Of a stretch of DNA of 64,000 nt, positions 41,375-49,843 are shown piece after piece (position 1 is the stretch's first letter; each line of letters starts with the position of its first letter). The stretch is taken from the NCBI RefSeq assembly GCF_003149045.1, contig NZ_QGDU01000020.1:1-64000 (forward strand). Direction: 5' to 3'. The translations under genes were made by a program, and so were the position numbers. The stretch comes from Fibrobacter sp. UWR4 (lineage in GTDB: Bacteria; Fibrobacterota; Fibrobacteria; Fibrobacterales; Fibrobacteraceae). The notes beneath the pieces are model-generated. The model had not been told where the DNA came from. It did not search any database and worked only from the letters and a program-made list of their open reading frames with translations.

Positions 41375-43087
41375 ATGTCAAAAAAAATTACATTTGGACT
41401 AATGTTTCTTAGAAAGTGGCTGAAAAAATCCTTTTTAGGCGGAATTCTCCGCTTTTTCCCTCTGGCTCTCCTTGCTAGCGGGGCTGATGCGGCCATCCTT
41501 TCTGGCATAAAGTTCTTTATGGAAATTCTTTCGGGAGAATCCTCTGAGGCTTTGTCCCGCTGGGTAATCCTGATGGTGGCCTTGACGGTACTCCGTCTCG
41601 TCTTTCTTTTCCTGAAAGTGCGGACATCCGAACGTTGGCTTTATAATACAAGTAGTCGCGTGACCGCCTGGTTCCTTCATGGACTTCGTAATCTGTCCCC
41701 CCGTGTTTTCCATACGCCTGAGGGTGACAAAAATGTGGAAGCCGCTTACGAGGCTACTCAAGTTTTCCAGACCAACGGGGCGGTCCTTTTCCAGGCGGTG
41801 CAGGCAATCCTCCAGCTGGTGGTATTCCTACCGGTGCTGTGCTTTATCTCCTGGCGATTGACCACTTTCCTTTTCCTGGTCATAGTCCCGGTGGTAAGTT
41901 TTCTCCAGCGGAAACTCCACAAACTCGGTCCCGCCGAGGAATCCCTGCTGTGGGGGCGTTCCAATTTCCGCGGCAGTTTGACCCAGGCCCGTCGCCTATT
42001 CCGCCAATGGAGTTCTTCCCGCGAACGTACCGCGGTTAGCGATGACTTGCTGAAACAGACCCGAATCCTCCGGGACCGTGGTGTGGAAACATCCATTCAT
42101 AAACAGATCCTGTCCCAGATTACGGAAGCGGTTTCCGTGCTGGCCATGGTGCTGGTTCTTGGCTTTTGCGCCCTGCTGATTCAGCGTGGCTGGATGGACG
42201 GCTCCTCCTTGGTTCTTTTCTGTTCTGCAGTCCTCCTGAGTTACAAGCCCGTGAAGGAGTGTGCCCGAGTCATGCCCCAGTATCGTTCCCTCATGAGTGC
42301 CATGAACGTGCTGGAAACTTTTGAATCTCTCCCGAAACGCACCGCTTTTAATGAATTAGTCGGAAGGCAAGGTCCTGAATTAAAAGGTGCGTCGGTGAAT
42401 AAAAAGTCCTTCCATTACGAAGGATCCGAGGCTCCGGTATTTTCTGGATTTGAACTTTCCTGGTCTCGGGAAAAGCCTGTTCTTGTTCGCGGGAAAAATG
42501 GGGTAGGGAAGTCTACCTTCTTGCGTCTCCTGGCGGGTCTTGAACAGTGGGATGACGGCTCCCGAAACGCCTCCCTTTCGGGAACGGAATATAATGTGTT
42601 TTTCGTGGCTCAGGATCTGGAACTCCCTCCCCGCAGGTTCCTACAGAAACTTCTGGAATCCGTTGCCCGCACCCCTACGATTGTTGCAGCTATTACCCGC
42701 TTCCAGCGGACGGCTAATGTAGCGCCTCTTCTTCACAAACCTGGCCTCTCTGGCGGCGAACGTTCCAAGGTCGCTCTCCTCTGGTCTCTCGCTTCCCGCA
42801 GTAAGACCATCCTGTTGGATGAACCTTTTGCATCTATCGCCCTTGTTGACCGCGAACCGTTGCTTTCTGCATTCCTGGACTGCGCGGAGCAGCTGGACAA
42901 GTGGGTGGTAATCGTGAGCCACGATGTTCTTTCGCCTGCCGTGGAAGCCCGCTTCAACGTGGTGACCTTCGACGACGAGCAATCCCGCAATTCCGGCGAC
43001 GAACAGTCCGGAGTAAATGGTGGTGGACAATCCCGGGTGAATGGCGACGGTCGATCCCGAGAAGAAAGCGAAGGGACTTCCCGGTGA
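41375..43087 (+). CDS. ABC exporter, fused membrane and ATPase domains
   Basis: A 570-residue half-transporter of the MsbA-like layout. About five or six membrane segments lie in residues 20-310, and the ATPase has Walker A VRGKNGVGKST (about 370-380), signature LSGGERSKV and Walker B TILLDEPFA. The ATPase is short and has no recognisable Q-loop spacing of canonical exporters, so it is a divergent member. The C-terminal 40 residues are a low-complexity Ser/Gly/Arg tail (DEQSG, GGGQSR). It precedes waaA in a coupled run, so a lipid or envelope substrate is a reasonable guess. Confidence 0.8.
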   Translation: MSKKITFGLMFLRKWLKKSFLGGILRFFPLALLASGADAAILSGIKFFMEILSGESSEALSRWVILMVALTVLRLVFLFLKVRTSERWLYNTSSRVTAWFLHGLRNLSPRVFHTPEGDKNVEAAYEATQVFQTNGAVLFQAVQAILQLVVFLPVLCFISWRLTTFLFLVIVPVVSFLQRKLHKLGPAEESLLWGRSNFRGSLTQARRLFRQWSSSRERTAVSDDLLKQTRILRDRGVETSIHKQILSQITEAVSVLAMVLVLGFCALLIQRGWMDGSSLVLFCSAVLLSYKPVKECARVMPQYRSLMSAMNVLETFESLPKRTAFNELVGRQGPELKGASVNKKSFHYEGSEAPVFSGFELSWSREKPVLVRGKNGVGKSTFLRLLAGLEQWDDGSRNASLSGTEYNVFFVAQDLELPPRRFLQKLLESVARTPTIVAAITRFQRTANVAPLLHKPGLSGGERSKVALLWSLASRSKTILLDEPFASIALVDREPLLSAFLDCAEQLDKWVVIVSHDVLSPAVEARFNVVTFDDEQSRNSGDEQSGVNGGGQSRVNGDGRSREESEGTSR

Positions 43088-43740
43088 ACAAACTGTACGC
43101 CTATCGCGGTTGGATTCTTGGGGCGCTCGCCATTATCCTTTTGGCGATGCCTGCGTCCCCGTTTCCGGAATTAACTCCTGAGACGATTTGTTCGGAATAT
43201 GTTTTCTTCTCAATTATTTTGCCTACGCTGGTGTTTGCGTCTTCCGTGATCCTTAGGATCCAGGCCCGTCGTTCCATTGGGGAGCATACTCGCGGCGTCT
43301 CCCATGACGCGAATCGTCTGGTGACTGATGGGATGTACTCCCGTATCCGTCATCCTCTTTATGTTTCCAATACGGGCGTCGCCTATTCCTATATCCTTTT
43401 TCACTTGGGACTATCTCTGCGTGCTTTGCCGTTTGTGGTGGTGCTGGTGTCCTTTGAGATTCTGCTGGCTAAAATGGAAGACCGATATCTTGAAAGTCGC
43501 TTTGGAGATGGATGGCGCAAATGGGCCGCGGTGACGCCGGCGTTTATTCCGAGGCTAACCCGCGGAAGCGTATCCGCGGAACCCTTGAATTCTGAAAAGG
43601 ACGTTTCGTATATGCGTCGCAGTTTCTTTGCTGCGGCCCGTGCTGATTTTTCTACCTGGTTTTGGTTAGCAGTGGCCATCGTCTTTGTCGTTTTACGCAA
43701 GACAATTTTGAACTTCAATCTCCTGGAACTTTGGGGTTAG
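43084..43740 (+). CDS. Isoprenylcysteine methyltransferase-like membrane protein
   Basis: A 218-residue integral membrane protein with about five hydrophobic segments and the ICMT/PEMT-type motif DGMYSRIRHPLYVSNTG (about 81-97), followed by KMEDRYLESRFG. Bacterial members probably methylate small or lipid substrates. The GTG at 43084 overlaps the ABC gene stop (GTGA), showing translational coupling. The open frame extends further upstream to 42901 but lies within the ABC gene and lacks homology. The C-terminal segment (about 180-205) is an extra membrane helix. Confidence 0.75.
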   Translation: MNKLYAYRGWILGALAIILLAMPASPFPELTPETICSEYVFFSIILPTLVFASSVILRIQARRSIGEHTRGVSHDANRLVTDGMYSRIRHPLYVSNTGVAYSYILFHLGLSLRALPFVVVLVSFEILLAKMEDRYLESRFGDGWRKWAAVTPAFIPRLTRGSVSAEPLNSEKDVSYMRRSFFAAARADFSTWFWLAVAIVFVVLRKTILNFNLLELWG

Positions 43741-44940
43741 ATGATGGGCTTGAATTTTATCAACCTCGGTCGAATTGCTTTGGGACTTGTGGCGGAAATT
43801 GCAAGTCGCGTTAAACCGCTGGAAAAAAAGTATTGTATCTCTAGACGTCTCCGCTGCTCCTGGCCTAAGGGACCGTTCCTCTGGATGCACGGCGCCAGCA
43901 TGGGGGAGTGCAAGATGCTTCTCGATCTTGCGACCGCCCTGCAGGAAGATGTTTCGGACTTGCCGAAAATTCTCTTGACTTCCCAGAAAGTGGAAGTGGT
44001 CCGCTATCTGCAGAAATCGCAGAAATCTTGTGATGTGGCCTTGGCTCCAGCGGATGTTCCGTGGGTTCTGAGAAAATTCCTTCGTTGCGTTAAACCTGTT
44101 GGCCTTATCCTGGGGGAGAATGAATTGTGGCCGGGGTATCTTTCTGCTATGGAACGCTACACGAAAAGCCCTTCTGTGGCTCTTGTTTCCGGACGATTCC
44201 GGAAGGCGGTTCCGGGCATGAAGTTTTCCGGCATTGGCTTTGCCGCTGTGCAGACGTTTGATGACCAGAATCGTCTTTTGAAAGCCGCGATGAAATCTTT
44301 TCGCGCGCCTATTTGCAAAGGCGGCAACTGGAAACTGCTGAACTGGGCCCGTGGCGATCAAACTGAAAATGTCCAAGATTTTAACGAAGCAGGAAGTGTT
44401 CGTTCCGCATACACCAGTTTTATCTCCCTGCATGTGGAAGAATTGCCGTTCCTTCGCAAGACGTTCAGTCGCTTGGTGAAGCGGAATAAAACGATTGTTC
44501 TTGTTCCCCGTCGTCTGGAAGAAACTCGCCGGATGGAACGATTCTTCCGTGGGCAGGGTGTACCTGTGGTGCAGTGGCCCGCTGTTGCGCCGGGTACAAT
44601 TTCTATCGTGAACAGCTTTGGAAAGGTAAAGGAAATTCTTTCCCAAAGTGATTTTGCTTTTGTGGGAGGTTCCTTTCATAAGAGTCTTGGAATCCATGAT
44701 TTCTGGGAACCGCTTCGGATGGGTGTTCCCACTTTTGTAGGACCGTTTTGTCGTGGCGCAGAAAGTGCGGTGAAAGACCTTGTGAAAAACGGGGGCCTTG
44801 TTCGTTTGAAAAATTCGAACGCTTGGCCTCAAATACCTGCGGATCGGGCCTGCGTCGAATCCTTGCTTGCAAAAGAACGGGAAAAAATTTTAAATTCGTA
44901 CCGTCAATTAAAAAAGTTTGTTGAGGAGCTCCTGAAATGA
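43741..44940 (+). CDS. waaA: 3-deoxy-D-manno-octulosonic acid (Kdo) transferase
   Basis: A 399-residue GT-B glycosyltransferase that adds Kdo to lipid A precursors at the inner membrane. Family motifs are present in divergent form: LWMHGASMGE (about 49-58), GENELWPGY (about 125-133; usual form ETELWP) and GGSFHKSLGIHDFWEP (usual GGSF...GHN..EP). The ATG abuts the stop of the upstream gene and the 3' end overlaps ispH by four bases (ATGA). The divergence could mean altered acceptor or number of Kdo units. Confidence 0.85.
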   Translation: MMGLNFINLGRIALGLVAEIASRVKPLEKKYCISRRLRCSWPKGPFLWMHGASMGECKMLLDLATALQEDVSDLPKILLTSQKVEVVRYLQKSQKSCDVALAPADVPWVLRKFLRCVKPVGLILGENELWPGYLSAMERYTKSPSVALVSGRFRKAVPGMKFSGIGFAAVQTFDDQNRLLKAAMKSFRAPICKGGNWKLLNWARGDQTENVQDFNEAGSVRSAYTSFISLHVEELPFLRKTFSRLVKRNKTIVLVPRRLEETRRMERFFRGQGVPVVQWPAVAPGTISIVNSFGKVKEILSQSDFAFVGGSFHKSLGIHDFWEPLRMGVPTFVGPFCRGAESAVKDLVKNGGLVRLKNSNAWPQIPADRACVESLLAKEREKILNSYRQLKKFVEELLK

Positions 44941-45869
44941 AGAAAGTAATTCTCGCTACCCCTCGTGGTTTCTGTGCCGGTGTGGACCGTGCCATCCATG
45001 TGGTTGAAAAAGCTCTGGAAAAATTTGGTACCCCCATTTACGTCCGTCACGAAATCGTGCATAACAAGTTCGTGGTGGAAACCCTGAAGGCCAAGGGCGT
45101 CATTTTTGTGGATCACCTCTGCGAAGTGCCGGAAGGTTCCGTGGTGATTTTCTCCGCACATGGTGTGGCGGAACGCATCTATAAGGAAGCCGAAGAACGC
45201 CATCTTCAGGTGCTGGATGCCAGCTGCCCGCTGGTTCTCCGTGTTCACTTCAGCGCTACCAGGCATTATAACGCTGGTCGCCACATTATCATGATTGGTC
45301 ATGCGGGACATGCGGAAGTGGAAGGCACTTTGGGCCAATTACCGGATGGTGCCATTTCCTTGGTTCGCAACGAAGCGGATGTGGCGGCCGTCCAGGTTCC
45401 CGCTGATAAGGAACTGGCCTACATTACTCAGACCACCCTTTCCGTGGCGGAAACTCGCGAAATCATCAAGGCCCTGAAGGACCGTTTCCCGGGGATCATC
45501 GGACCTGATGCTGGCGACCTTTGCTATGCAACGGGTAACCGCCAGGCTGCCGTGCTGGATCTTTGCTCCAAGGTGGACATGCTTCTGGTGGTGGGGGCCA
45601 AGAATTCCTCCAATTCCAGCCGTTTGATGGAACTGGGTCTGGAACAGGGTATCCAGAGCTACCTCATCGATACCGTAAAGGACCTCCAGCCGGAATGGTT
45701 CGACGGCCATCAGGTGGTGGGTATTTCCAGTGGTGCAAGTGCCCCCGAAATCCTGGTTCAGGAGGTGGTGGATTGGCTAAAGACAAAATTTGAAGGTATT
45801 GAAATCGAGAATTTTGTAAAATTAGTGGAAAATACCAAGTTTAATTTGCCAAAGGCACTTCAAGATTAA
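44937..45869 (+). CDS. ispH: 4-hydroxy-3-methylbut-2-enyl diphosphate reductase
   Basis: A 310-residue iron-sulfur enzyme, the last step of the MEP isoprenoid pathway. The three cluster ligands are Cys13 (RGFCAGV), Cys97 (DASCPLV) and Cys196 (GDLCYAT). The catalytic HEIVHN, SAHGV and the TQTTLS and NSSNSSRL segments are all intact. Length and cysteine spacing match the family. It starts inside the waaA stop codon. Confidence 0.97.
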   Translation: MKKVILATPRGFCAGVDRAIHVVEKALEKFGTPIYVRHEIVHNKFVVETLKAKGVIFVDHLCEVPEGSVVIFSAHGVAERIYKEAEERHLQVLDASCPLVLRVHFSATRHYNAGRHIIMIGHAGHAEVEGTLGQLPDGAISLVRNEADVAAVQVPADKELAYITQTTLSVAETREIIKALKDRFPGIIGPDAGDLCYATGNRQAAVLDLCSKVDMLLVVGAKNSSNSSRLMELGLEQGIQSYLIDTVKDLQPEWFDGHQVVGISSGASAPEILVQEVVDWLKTKFEGIEIENFVKLVENTKFNLPKALQD

Positions 45870-45878
45870 CATTTTACC

Positions 45879-45907
45879 TTGACGGAAGACCAAAGTTTTT
45901 CTACTAT
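45879..45907 (+). promoter_or_regulatory. Promoter of rpmB
   Basis: TTGACG (45879-45884), 17 bases, TACTAT (45902-45907), about 30 bases before the rpmB start. Confidence 0.7.
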
Positions 45908-45938
45908 TGGCTTCTGTTATAAACAACGGAGTTTTATT

Positions 45939-46160
45939 ATGAGCCGCATTTGTGAAGTTACCGGCAAAGCCGGTCTCGTGGGCAACATGGTTTCCCACTC
46001 TAACCGCAAGAAGTTGATGAAGCAGCTGCCGAACCTTCAGACGAAGCGTTTCTACATCGCTGAAGAAGATCGCTGGGTTACCCTGCGCATCTCCAACGCC
46101 GGTCTGCGCACCATCAATAAGCGCGGTATCCTGGCTGTTGCTAAGGAACTGGGCATCTAA
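45939..46160 (+). CDS. rpmB: Large ribosomal subunit protein bL28
   Basis: A 73-residue ribosomal protein: MSRICEVTGKAGLVGNMVSHSN at the start matches bL28, then KKLMKQLPNLQTKRFY and LRISNAGLRTINKRG. Cys at residue 5 is the only one, so it is the zinc-free form. The ATG at 45939 is used (GGAG upstream); the frame open to 45879 overlaps the promoter. rpmG is not adjacent. Confidence 0.96.
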   Translation: MSRICEVTGKAGLVGNMVSHSNRKKLMKQLPNLQTKRFYIAEEDRWVTLRISNAGLRTINKRGILAVAKELGI

Positions 46161-46187
46161 TTCTCTCGCAGAGTTAGGCTATTAAGT

Positions 46188-46224
46188 CCGCCTAATGGAA
46201 GACCTCCATTAGGTGGTCTTTTCT
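46188..46224 (+). terminator. Terminator of rpmB
   Basis: 11-bp stem CCGCCTAATGG/CCATTAGGTGG with one G-T pair and a T-rich tail. Confidence 0.8.
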
Positions 46225-46324
46225 GTTTTATAATGTTATTAAATTGTTGATAGAACTTTGTCGCCCGTTGTCGCCCCTTGTATTTACTGGGACTGCGGAA
46301 ATTCTAAATGAAATTGCGAATGTG

Positions 46325-46353
46325 AAAAAGTCCGGAAAACTCCGGACTTTTTT
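46325..46353. terminator. Bidirectional terminator left of the 83-bp repeat array
   Basis: Stem GTCCGGA/TCCGGAC with A5 and T6 flanks. On the minus strand it would end a dnaQ-like message after it has read through the whole repeat array. Confidence 0.8.
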
Positions 46354-46360
46354 GCAAAAT

Positions 46361-46735
46361 GCAGGTTCCTTGTTTAACGAACGACTTGCACCGACATCAT
46401 CCCGAATTAACGCGCTCATATCTAGCTTGTTGTGCAAGTAGACGCAGGTTCTTTGTTTAACGAACGACTTGCACCGACATCATCCCGAATTAACGCGCTC
46501 ATATCTAGCTTGTTGTGCAAGTAGACGCAGGTTCTTTGTTTAACGAACGACTTGCACCGACATCATCCCGAATTAACGCGCTCATATCTAGCTTGTTGTG
46601 CAAGTAGACGCAGGTTCTTTGTTTAACGAACGACTTGCACCGACATCATCCCGAATTAACGCGCTCATATCCGGCGGGTTGTGCAAGTAGACGCAGGTTC
46701 CTTGTCAAACGAACGACTTGCACAACTATTATTTA
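46361..46735. repeat. 83-bp tandem repeat array, 4.5 copies
   Basis: Units begin at 46361, 46444, 46527, 46610 and 46693 (partial), each exactly 83 bases and nearly identical. Each contains the inverted pair ACTTGCAC/GTGCAAGT about 50 bases apart and the phrase CATCATCCCGAATTAACGCG. There are no variable spacers, and 83 is not a multiple of three, so it is neither CRISPR nor coding. Together with the terminators it fills the 568-base gap between rpmB and the exonuclease gene. Confidence 0.95.
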
Positions 46736-47379
46736 GAAGTGAGGAACTGGGGAATGCCCTTGTACTTTTCCAGACTCTTCATGATATTTGCCATTTCCCA
46801 GTCCTTTTCCTTTAGACGGCGGCGGAGCACAGCTACGAACACTTCCATCAGCATTTCGCAGTCATAGACTGCGCGGTGCATCTTGTTGGGGTCGATGTTC
46901 ATGGTGATTTCGCCGCTTTTCAGGAACATTCCTGCCAGGTTACCCAGCTTGTGGGAGCCTGCTTCCGGCATGATGGCCTTGGTAATGGCCAGGCTATCCA
47001 CAACAGGATTGCCCGGAACCATCTGGGGGTTTGCCTTGTAGGCGTTGCGCATGAAAGTAGCGTCGAAGTTTGCGTTATGTGCAATCAGGATGGAAGTCTG
47101 ACCGCAGAACGCAGTGAACTTCTTGATGGCATCGCCAACAGCCGGAGCATCCTGCACGTCCTTATCGTAAATATGGTTCACGTTGGAGGCTTCTGCAGGG
47201 ATCATCATATTGGGCTTGACGAAGGTTTCGAATTCCTTTTCCAGCTTGGGCACGACCTTTCCGCCTTTTACTTCGACGGAAAACTTCACTGCACCGATTT
47301 CAATAATTTCATCTTTCTGGAAGCTAAGACCGGTGGTTTCCAAGTCAAAAGCTACGAATTTAGGAGGCATTGCTATCAC
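46729..47379 (-). CDS. 3'-5' exonuclease, DnaQ/PolC epsilon-like
   Basis: A 216-residue DEDDh exonuclease. Exo I FDLETTG (Asp12, Glu14), Exo II HNANFD and Exo III HRAVYDCE (His and Asp) are all present. It resembles the exonuclease part of Gram-positive PolC or a stand-alone epsilon chain, so replication proofreading or RNA/DNA trimming are both possible. The GTG at 47379 is favoured because AAGGA stands eight bases before it; ATG at 47370 is the alternative. It starts two bases after the DUF374 gene. Its stop codon lies in the last partial 83-bp repeat. Confidence 0.9.
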   Translation of the reverse strand: MIAMPPKFVAFDLETTGLSFQKDEIIEIGAVKFSVEVKGGKVVPKLEKEFETFVKPNMMIPAEASNVNHIYDKDVQDAPAVGDAIKKFTAFCGQTSILIAHNANFDATFMRNAYKANPQMVPGNPVVDSLAITKAIMPEAGSHKLGNLAGMFLKSGEITMNIDPNKMHRAVYDCEMLMEVFVAVLRRRLKEKDWEMANIMKSLEKYKGIPQFLTSK

Positions 47380-47381
47380 GG

Positions 47382-47942
47382 CTAATATCCTTGTTTTTCT
47401 TTGATGTCTTTACAATGGCTGGATTGGTTTTCGCAAAAATAGTTAATTCTCATGTCAATAGATGTCAGGGGGAGGGGAATGTACATTTTATCCCAGTTTT
47501 TTAACCTGAGATGCCTTCCATAGCGGGGGCTGAGCAGCCAGAGGGGGCGACCGCTGGACTTGGACAGCCAGACGGAACCGGGTTTTTCCTGCAAGGCGGG
47601 ACCCCGAGGGCCATCGAGGGCCATTCCCGCGAAACCGCCTTTCTTGAGGGTGTCCAGAACGTGCCTTACGTTAGAGGAACCGTGGGTATCGGACCCGCGG
47701 GTGACCTTGTATCCCAAACGTTGGGCGGTTGCTGCCAAAAATTCTCCATCCTTTGATTCGGAAATGAGGATATGGACGTTTTTATCCTTGAAGGCCGCCA
47801 CACAGGCGAGTACGTCCTGATGCCATAAACCCAGGATTCCCGGACCGAATTCGGCGGGAGCCTGTAGTCTGGTCCGTAGGCTGCGGAGCCACAACTCCAC
47901 GATTTTTGACGTAATTCTAACCTTCAGGGAATAGGAATCCAT
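47382..47942 (-). CDS. DUF374 family lysophospholipid-acyltransferase-like protein
   Basis: A 186-residue protein of the DUF374/LPLAT group, related to KDO2-lipid A acyltransferases. Features are the LWHQDVLACVAAF segment (the His of the H-x4-D-like motif), ISESKDGEFLAATAQRLG and MALDGPRGPALQEKPG, a family hallmark. A membrane-associated role in lipid A or phospholipid acylation is expected. It is coupled to the exonuclease gene downstream (two-base gap). Confidence 0.85.
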   Translation of the reverse strand: MDSYSLKVRITSKIVELWLRSLRTRLQAPAEFGPGILGLWHQDVLACVAAFKDKNVHILISESKDGEFLAATAQRLGYKVTRGSDTHGSSNVRHVLDTLKKGGFAGMALDGPRGPALQEKPGSVWLSKSSGRPLWLLSPRYGRHLRLKNWDKMYIPLPLTSIDMRINYFCENQSSHCKDIKEKQGY

Positions 47943-47984
47943 AGGTTCAAAAATAAAAAAACGAACTTTTTTATGGAATTACCC

Positions 47985-48013
47985 TTGAAACAAAAAGGTT
48001 TATTACCTATATT
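47985..48013 (+). promoter_or_regulatory. Promoter of tRNA-Cys
   Basis: TTGAAA (47985-47990), exactly 17 bases, TATATT (48008-48013), 15 bases before the tRNA. Confidence 0.75.
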
Positions 48014-48028
48014 GCGTGTCACTTTTGG

Positions 48029-48101
48029 CGACGTACCCAAGTTGGTAAGGGGCGAGTCTGCAAAACTCTTATTCATCAGTTCGAGTCTGATCGTTGCCTC
48101 T
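48029..48101 (+). tRNA. tRNA-Cys (anticodon GCA)
   Basis: A 73-nt tRNA: GGCGACG/CGTTGCC acceptor stem with one G-T pair, anticodon loop CTGCAAA giving GCA, T-arm CAGTTCGAGTCTG, discriminator T as usual for Cys. No CCA is encoded. Confidence 0.95.
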
Positions 48102-48110
48102 AAAAGTAAA

Positions 48111-48148
48111 ACAAAAAGACCTCTCGAAAGAGAGGTCTTTTTGTTTCT
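48111..48148 (+). terminator. Terminator after tRNA-Cys
   Basis: Perfect 17-bp stem AAACAAAAAGACCTCTC/GAGAGGTCTTTTTGTTT with a GAAA loop. Confidence 0.93.
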
Positions 48149-48149
48149 G

Positions 48150-48250
48150 GATGCGGGGACGCGGCCCCGCCCCCAGACTCCCACCCTGCCGTCAAGATGA
48201 GGGGGCGCGGCCCCTTTCCCTGCCGTCGGGATGCGGGGATGCAGCTCCGC
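48150..48250 (+). repeat. GC-rich dispersed palindrome cluster
   Basis: Three imperfect units of GATGCGGGGACGCGGCCCCGC-type inverted repeats with CCCTGCCGTC spacers; the CAGACTCCCACCC tail resembles the repeats at 4926-5215. Non-coding. Confidence 0.65.
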
Positions 48251-48263
48251 TTTTGTATGGATA

Positions 48264-48286
48264 TAAAAAAGGGACCATCGGGTCCC
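48264..48286 (-). terminator. Terminator of the AT-hook protein gene
   Basis: Perfect GGGACC/GGTCCC stem with ATCG loop and T6 on the minus strand. Confidence 0.85.
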
Positions 48287-48292
48287 TTCGTT

Positions 48293-48832
48293 TTATTCGA
48301 GATTTTTGCGAGGGCGGCCGCGGGGGCGTTTGACCTGCTGCTCCTCGACTTCGACTTTTTCTGTAATTTCCTGTATTCCGTTTTTTTTGGCCATGAGGGC
48401 TTCGCGGATTTTCCTGGCTTTTTCTTCGGCCCTTTGCTTGGCGAGTTCCGCCGCGGAAACGATAACAGCCTTTGGCTTTTCGATCAGTTTGCTACCGAAA
48501 GAGGCTTTTAGCACTCGTCTCGGTGAAGAGGCACTCAATGCAAAGTTTGTACTTGTCGTAAATGAATTGAAGCCCTGTGTAATGATATCGTAGTTGGTTT
48601 CTTTGAACGCAAAAAAATTTCTGGCCACATTTTGTGCCTCCTGGAGAGCTCTTTCCGTCTTCAGTTCTGCACGTCTACGCTTACTAGGGCGCCTTTCCCC
48701 TTTCTTTCGCTTGCCTTTTACTTCCCTTAAAACTTTTTCCGACATTTTTAGGATTTCTTCGTCGGATGGTCCACGTAATTCGGGCGGAACCTCAATGATT
48801 TCCAAGGTCTCTTTAAAGGAATTGTCGCTCAT
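48293..48832 (-). CDS. Small basic protein with C-terminal AT-hook
   Basis: Family not recognised. The 179-residue protein is highly charged and helical: basic patch GKRKKGERRPSKRRR (about 40-54), an Ala/Lys/Glu coiled stretch (about 125-150), and at the very end KRPRGRPRK, a textbook AT-hook that binds the minor groove of AT-rich DNA. A nucleoid or regulatory role is inferred. On the minus strand TTGACA (48862-48867), 17 bases and TACATA (48839-48844) end six bases before the ATG, so the message would be essentially leaderless. An alternative GTG two codons upstream lies at 48838. Confidence 0.7.
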   Translation of the reverse strand: MSDNSFKETLEIIEVPPELRGPSDEEILKMSEKVLREVKGKRKKGERRPSKRRRAELKTERALQEAQNVARNFFAFKETNYDIITQGFNSFTTSTNFALSASSPRRVLKASFGSKLIEKPKAVIVSAAELAKQRAEEKARKIREALMAKKNGIQEITEKVEVEEQQVKRPRGRPRKNLE

Positions 48833-48980
48833 ATTCACTATGTAATGGGTGTTTTTCCCTTTGTCAAGGGTAAAAAATTATTTATTCAAATAAAAATTTA
48901 TTAAAATTCAAAAAAAAATTAAAAAAAGTGTTTGTCAAGGTCTAGAAATAATTTTTCTTTTGGGCTATTTTTGGCTCACA

Positions 48981-49643
48981 ATGCTTCGTTTTACACAAGA
49001 TATATTACTTGCTCTCCGCGCAATCTCTAATGAAGAAGAAGCGCACGAAATGTCTAAGAAGGCTCGTGAACAGTTCGACTTCCTCGGAATTCGTCTGGTT
49101 CCCCGCCGTGAAGTTACTTATCCTTTGTTTGACAAGAATCCCCCTAAAGATGGCGACGAACTGGTCGCCCGCATCGAAGACATGTGGGCTCAGCCTTATC
49201 GTGAAATCCAGTATGCCGCTTGCGATTACCTCTTCCGTCATCGCGCTCTTCTGGGTGGTCAGCATTTGACGTTCCTCAAGAAGTTGATCAAGACTCGCGC
49301 ATGGCGTGATACTGTGGATACCCTGGCCGCCTGCATTCTGGGTGACCTGGCTCTCCGCCTTCCCGCTCTCCGCACCAAAATCGCTTCCTGGATTCGCGAT
49401 CCCAATGTCTGGGTTCGTCGCAGTGCCATCATCTTCCAGATCCAGTACAAGGATCGTACCGACTGGCCGCTGCTCCGTCAGTTCTGCCTGACCTGCGCAA
49501 AGGATGATGACTACTACATCCGCAACGGTATCGGTCGTGCCCTGTCCGAATACGCTCGTATCAATCCTCAGGAAGTACGTCGTTTCGTACAAGATAACGC
49601 TTTCGCTGAACAGACCACCCAGGAAATTCTAAGAATGATTTAA
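48981..49643 (+). CDS. DNA alkylation repair protein, AlkD/HEAT-like
   Basis: A 220-residue all-helical protein of the PF08713 DNA alkylation repair family, built from HEAT-like repeats. Typical stretches are LGIRLVPRRE, MWAQPYREIQYAACDYL, LIKTRAWRDTVDTLA, DPNVWVRRSAIIFQIQYKDRTD and DDYYIRNGIGRALSEYARINP, with the conserved Trp and Asp-Thr-Val-Asp of the base-excision site. It excises alkylated purines without base flipping in studied homologues. The ATG at 48981 is preferred over TTG at 48960. An AT-rich region of about 130 bases precedes it. Confidence 0.93.
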   Translation: MLRFTQDILLALRAISNEEEAHEMSKKAREQFDFLGIRLVPRREVTYPLFDKNPPKDGDELVARIEDMWAQPYREIQYAACDYLFRHRALLGGQHLTFLKKLIKTRAWRDTVDTLAACILGDLALRLPALRTKIASWIRDPNVWVRRSAIIFQIQYKDRTDWPLLRQFCLTCAKDDDYYIRNGIGRALSEYARINPQEVRRFVQDNAFAEQTTQEILRMI

Positions 49644-49761
49644 TCTGCGTCTTATCTGAGCAATGTTGCGTTACTCGCGCATTGTTTTGCTTGATAATAC
49701 TTGATTAAAAATTGCAAGAATGGATTTGGGTCCTCGAGAATAATAAGCAAGTGTTTTGAAA

Positions 49762-49796
49762 AATGAAAAAAGTCCCGTGAGCCGGGACTTTTTTCA
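49762..49796. terminator. Bidirectional terminator between alkD and the Cys-rich gene
   Basis: Perfect 15-bp inverted repeat ATGAAAAAAGTCCCG/CGGGACTTTTTTCAT with a 5-base loop. Confidence 0.92.
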
Positions 49797-49843
49797 TGTC
49801 GTAAAAAACGTCTATGCCGCACGATAAATGATGCCGTTCTTGC

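Noticed and set aside
46244-46441. 65-codon open frame before the 83-bp repeats
   Set aside because: It runs through a terminator hairpin into the non-coding repeat and has no ribosome site.
46361-46735. CRISPR array
   Set aside because: The 83-bp units follow each other directly and are nearly identical over their full length; there are no unique spacers and no cas genes.
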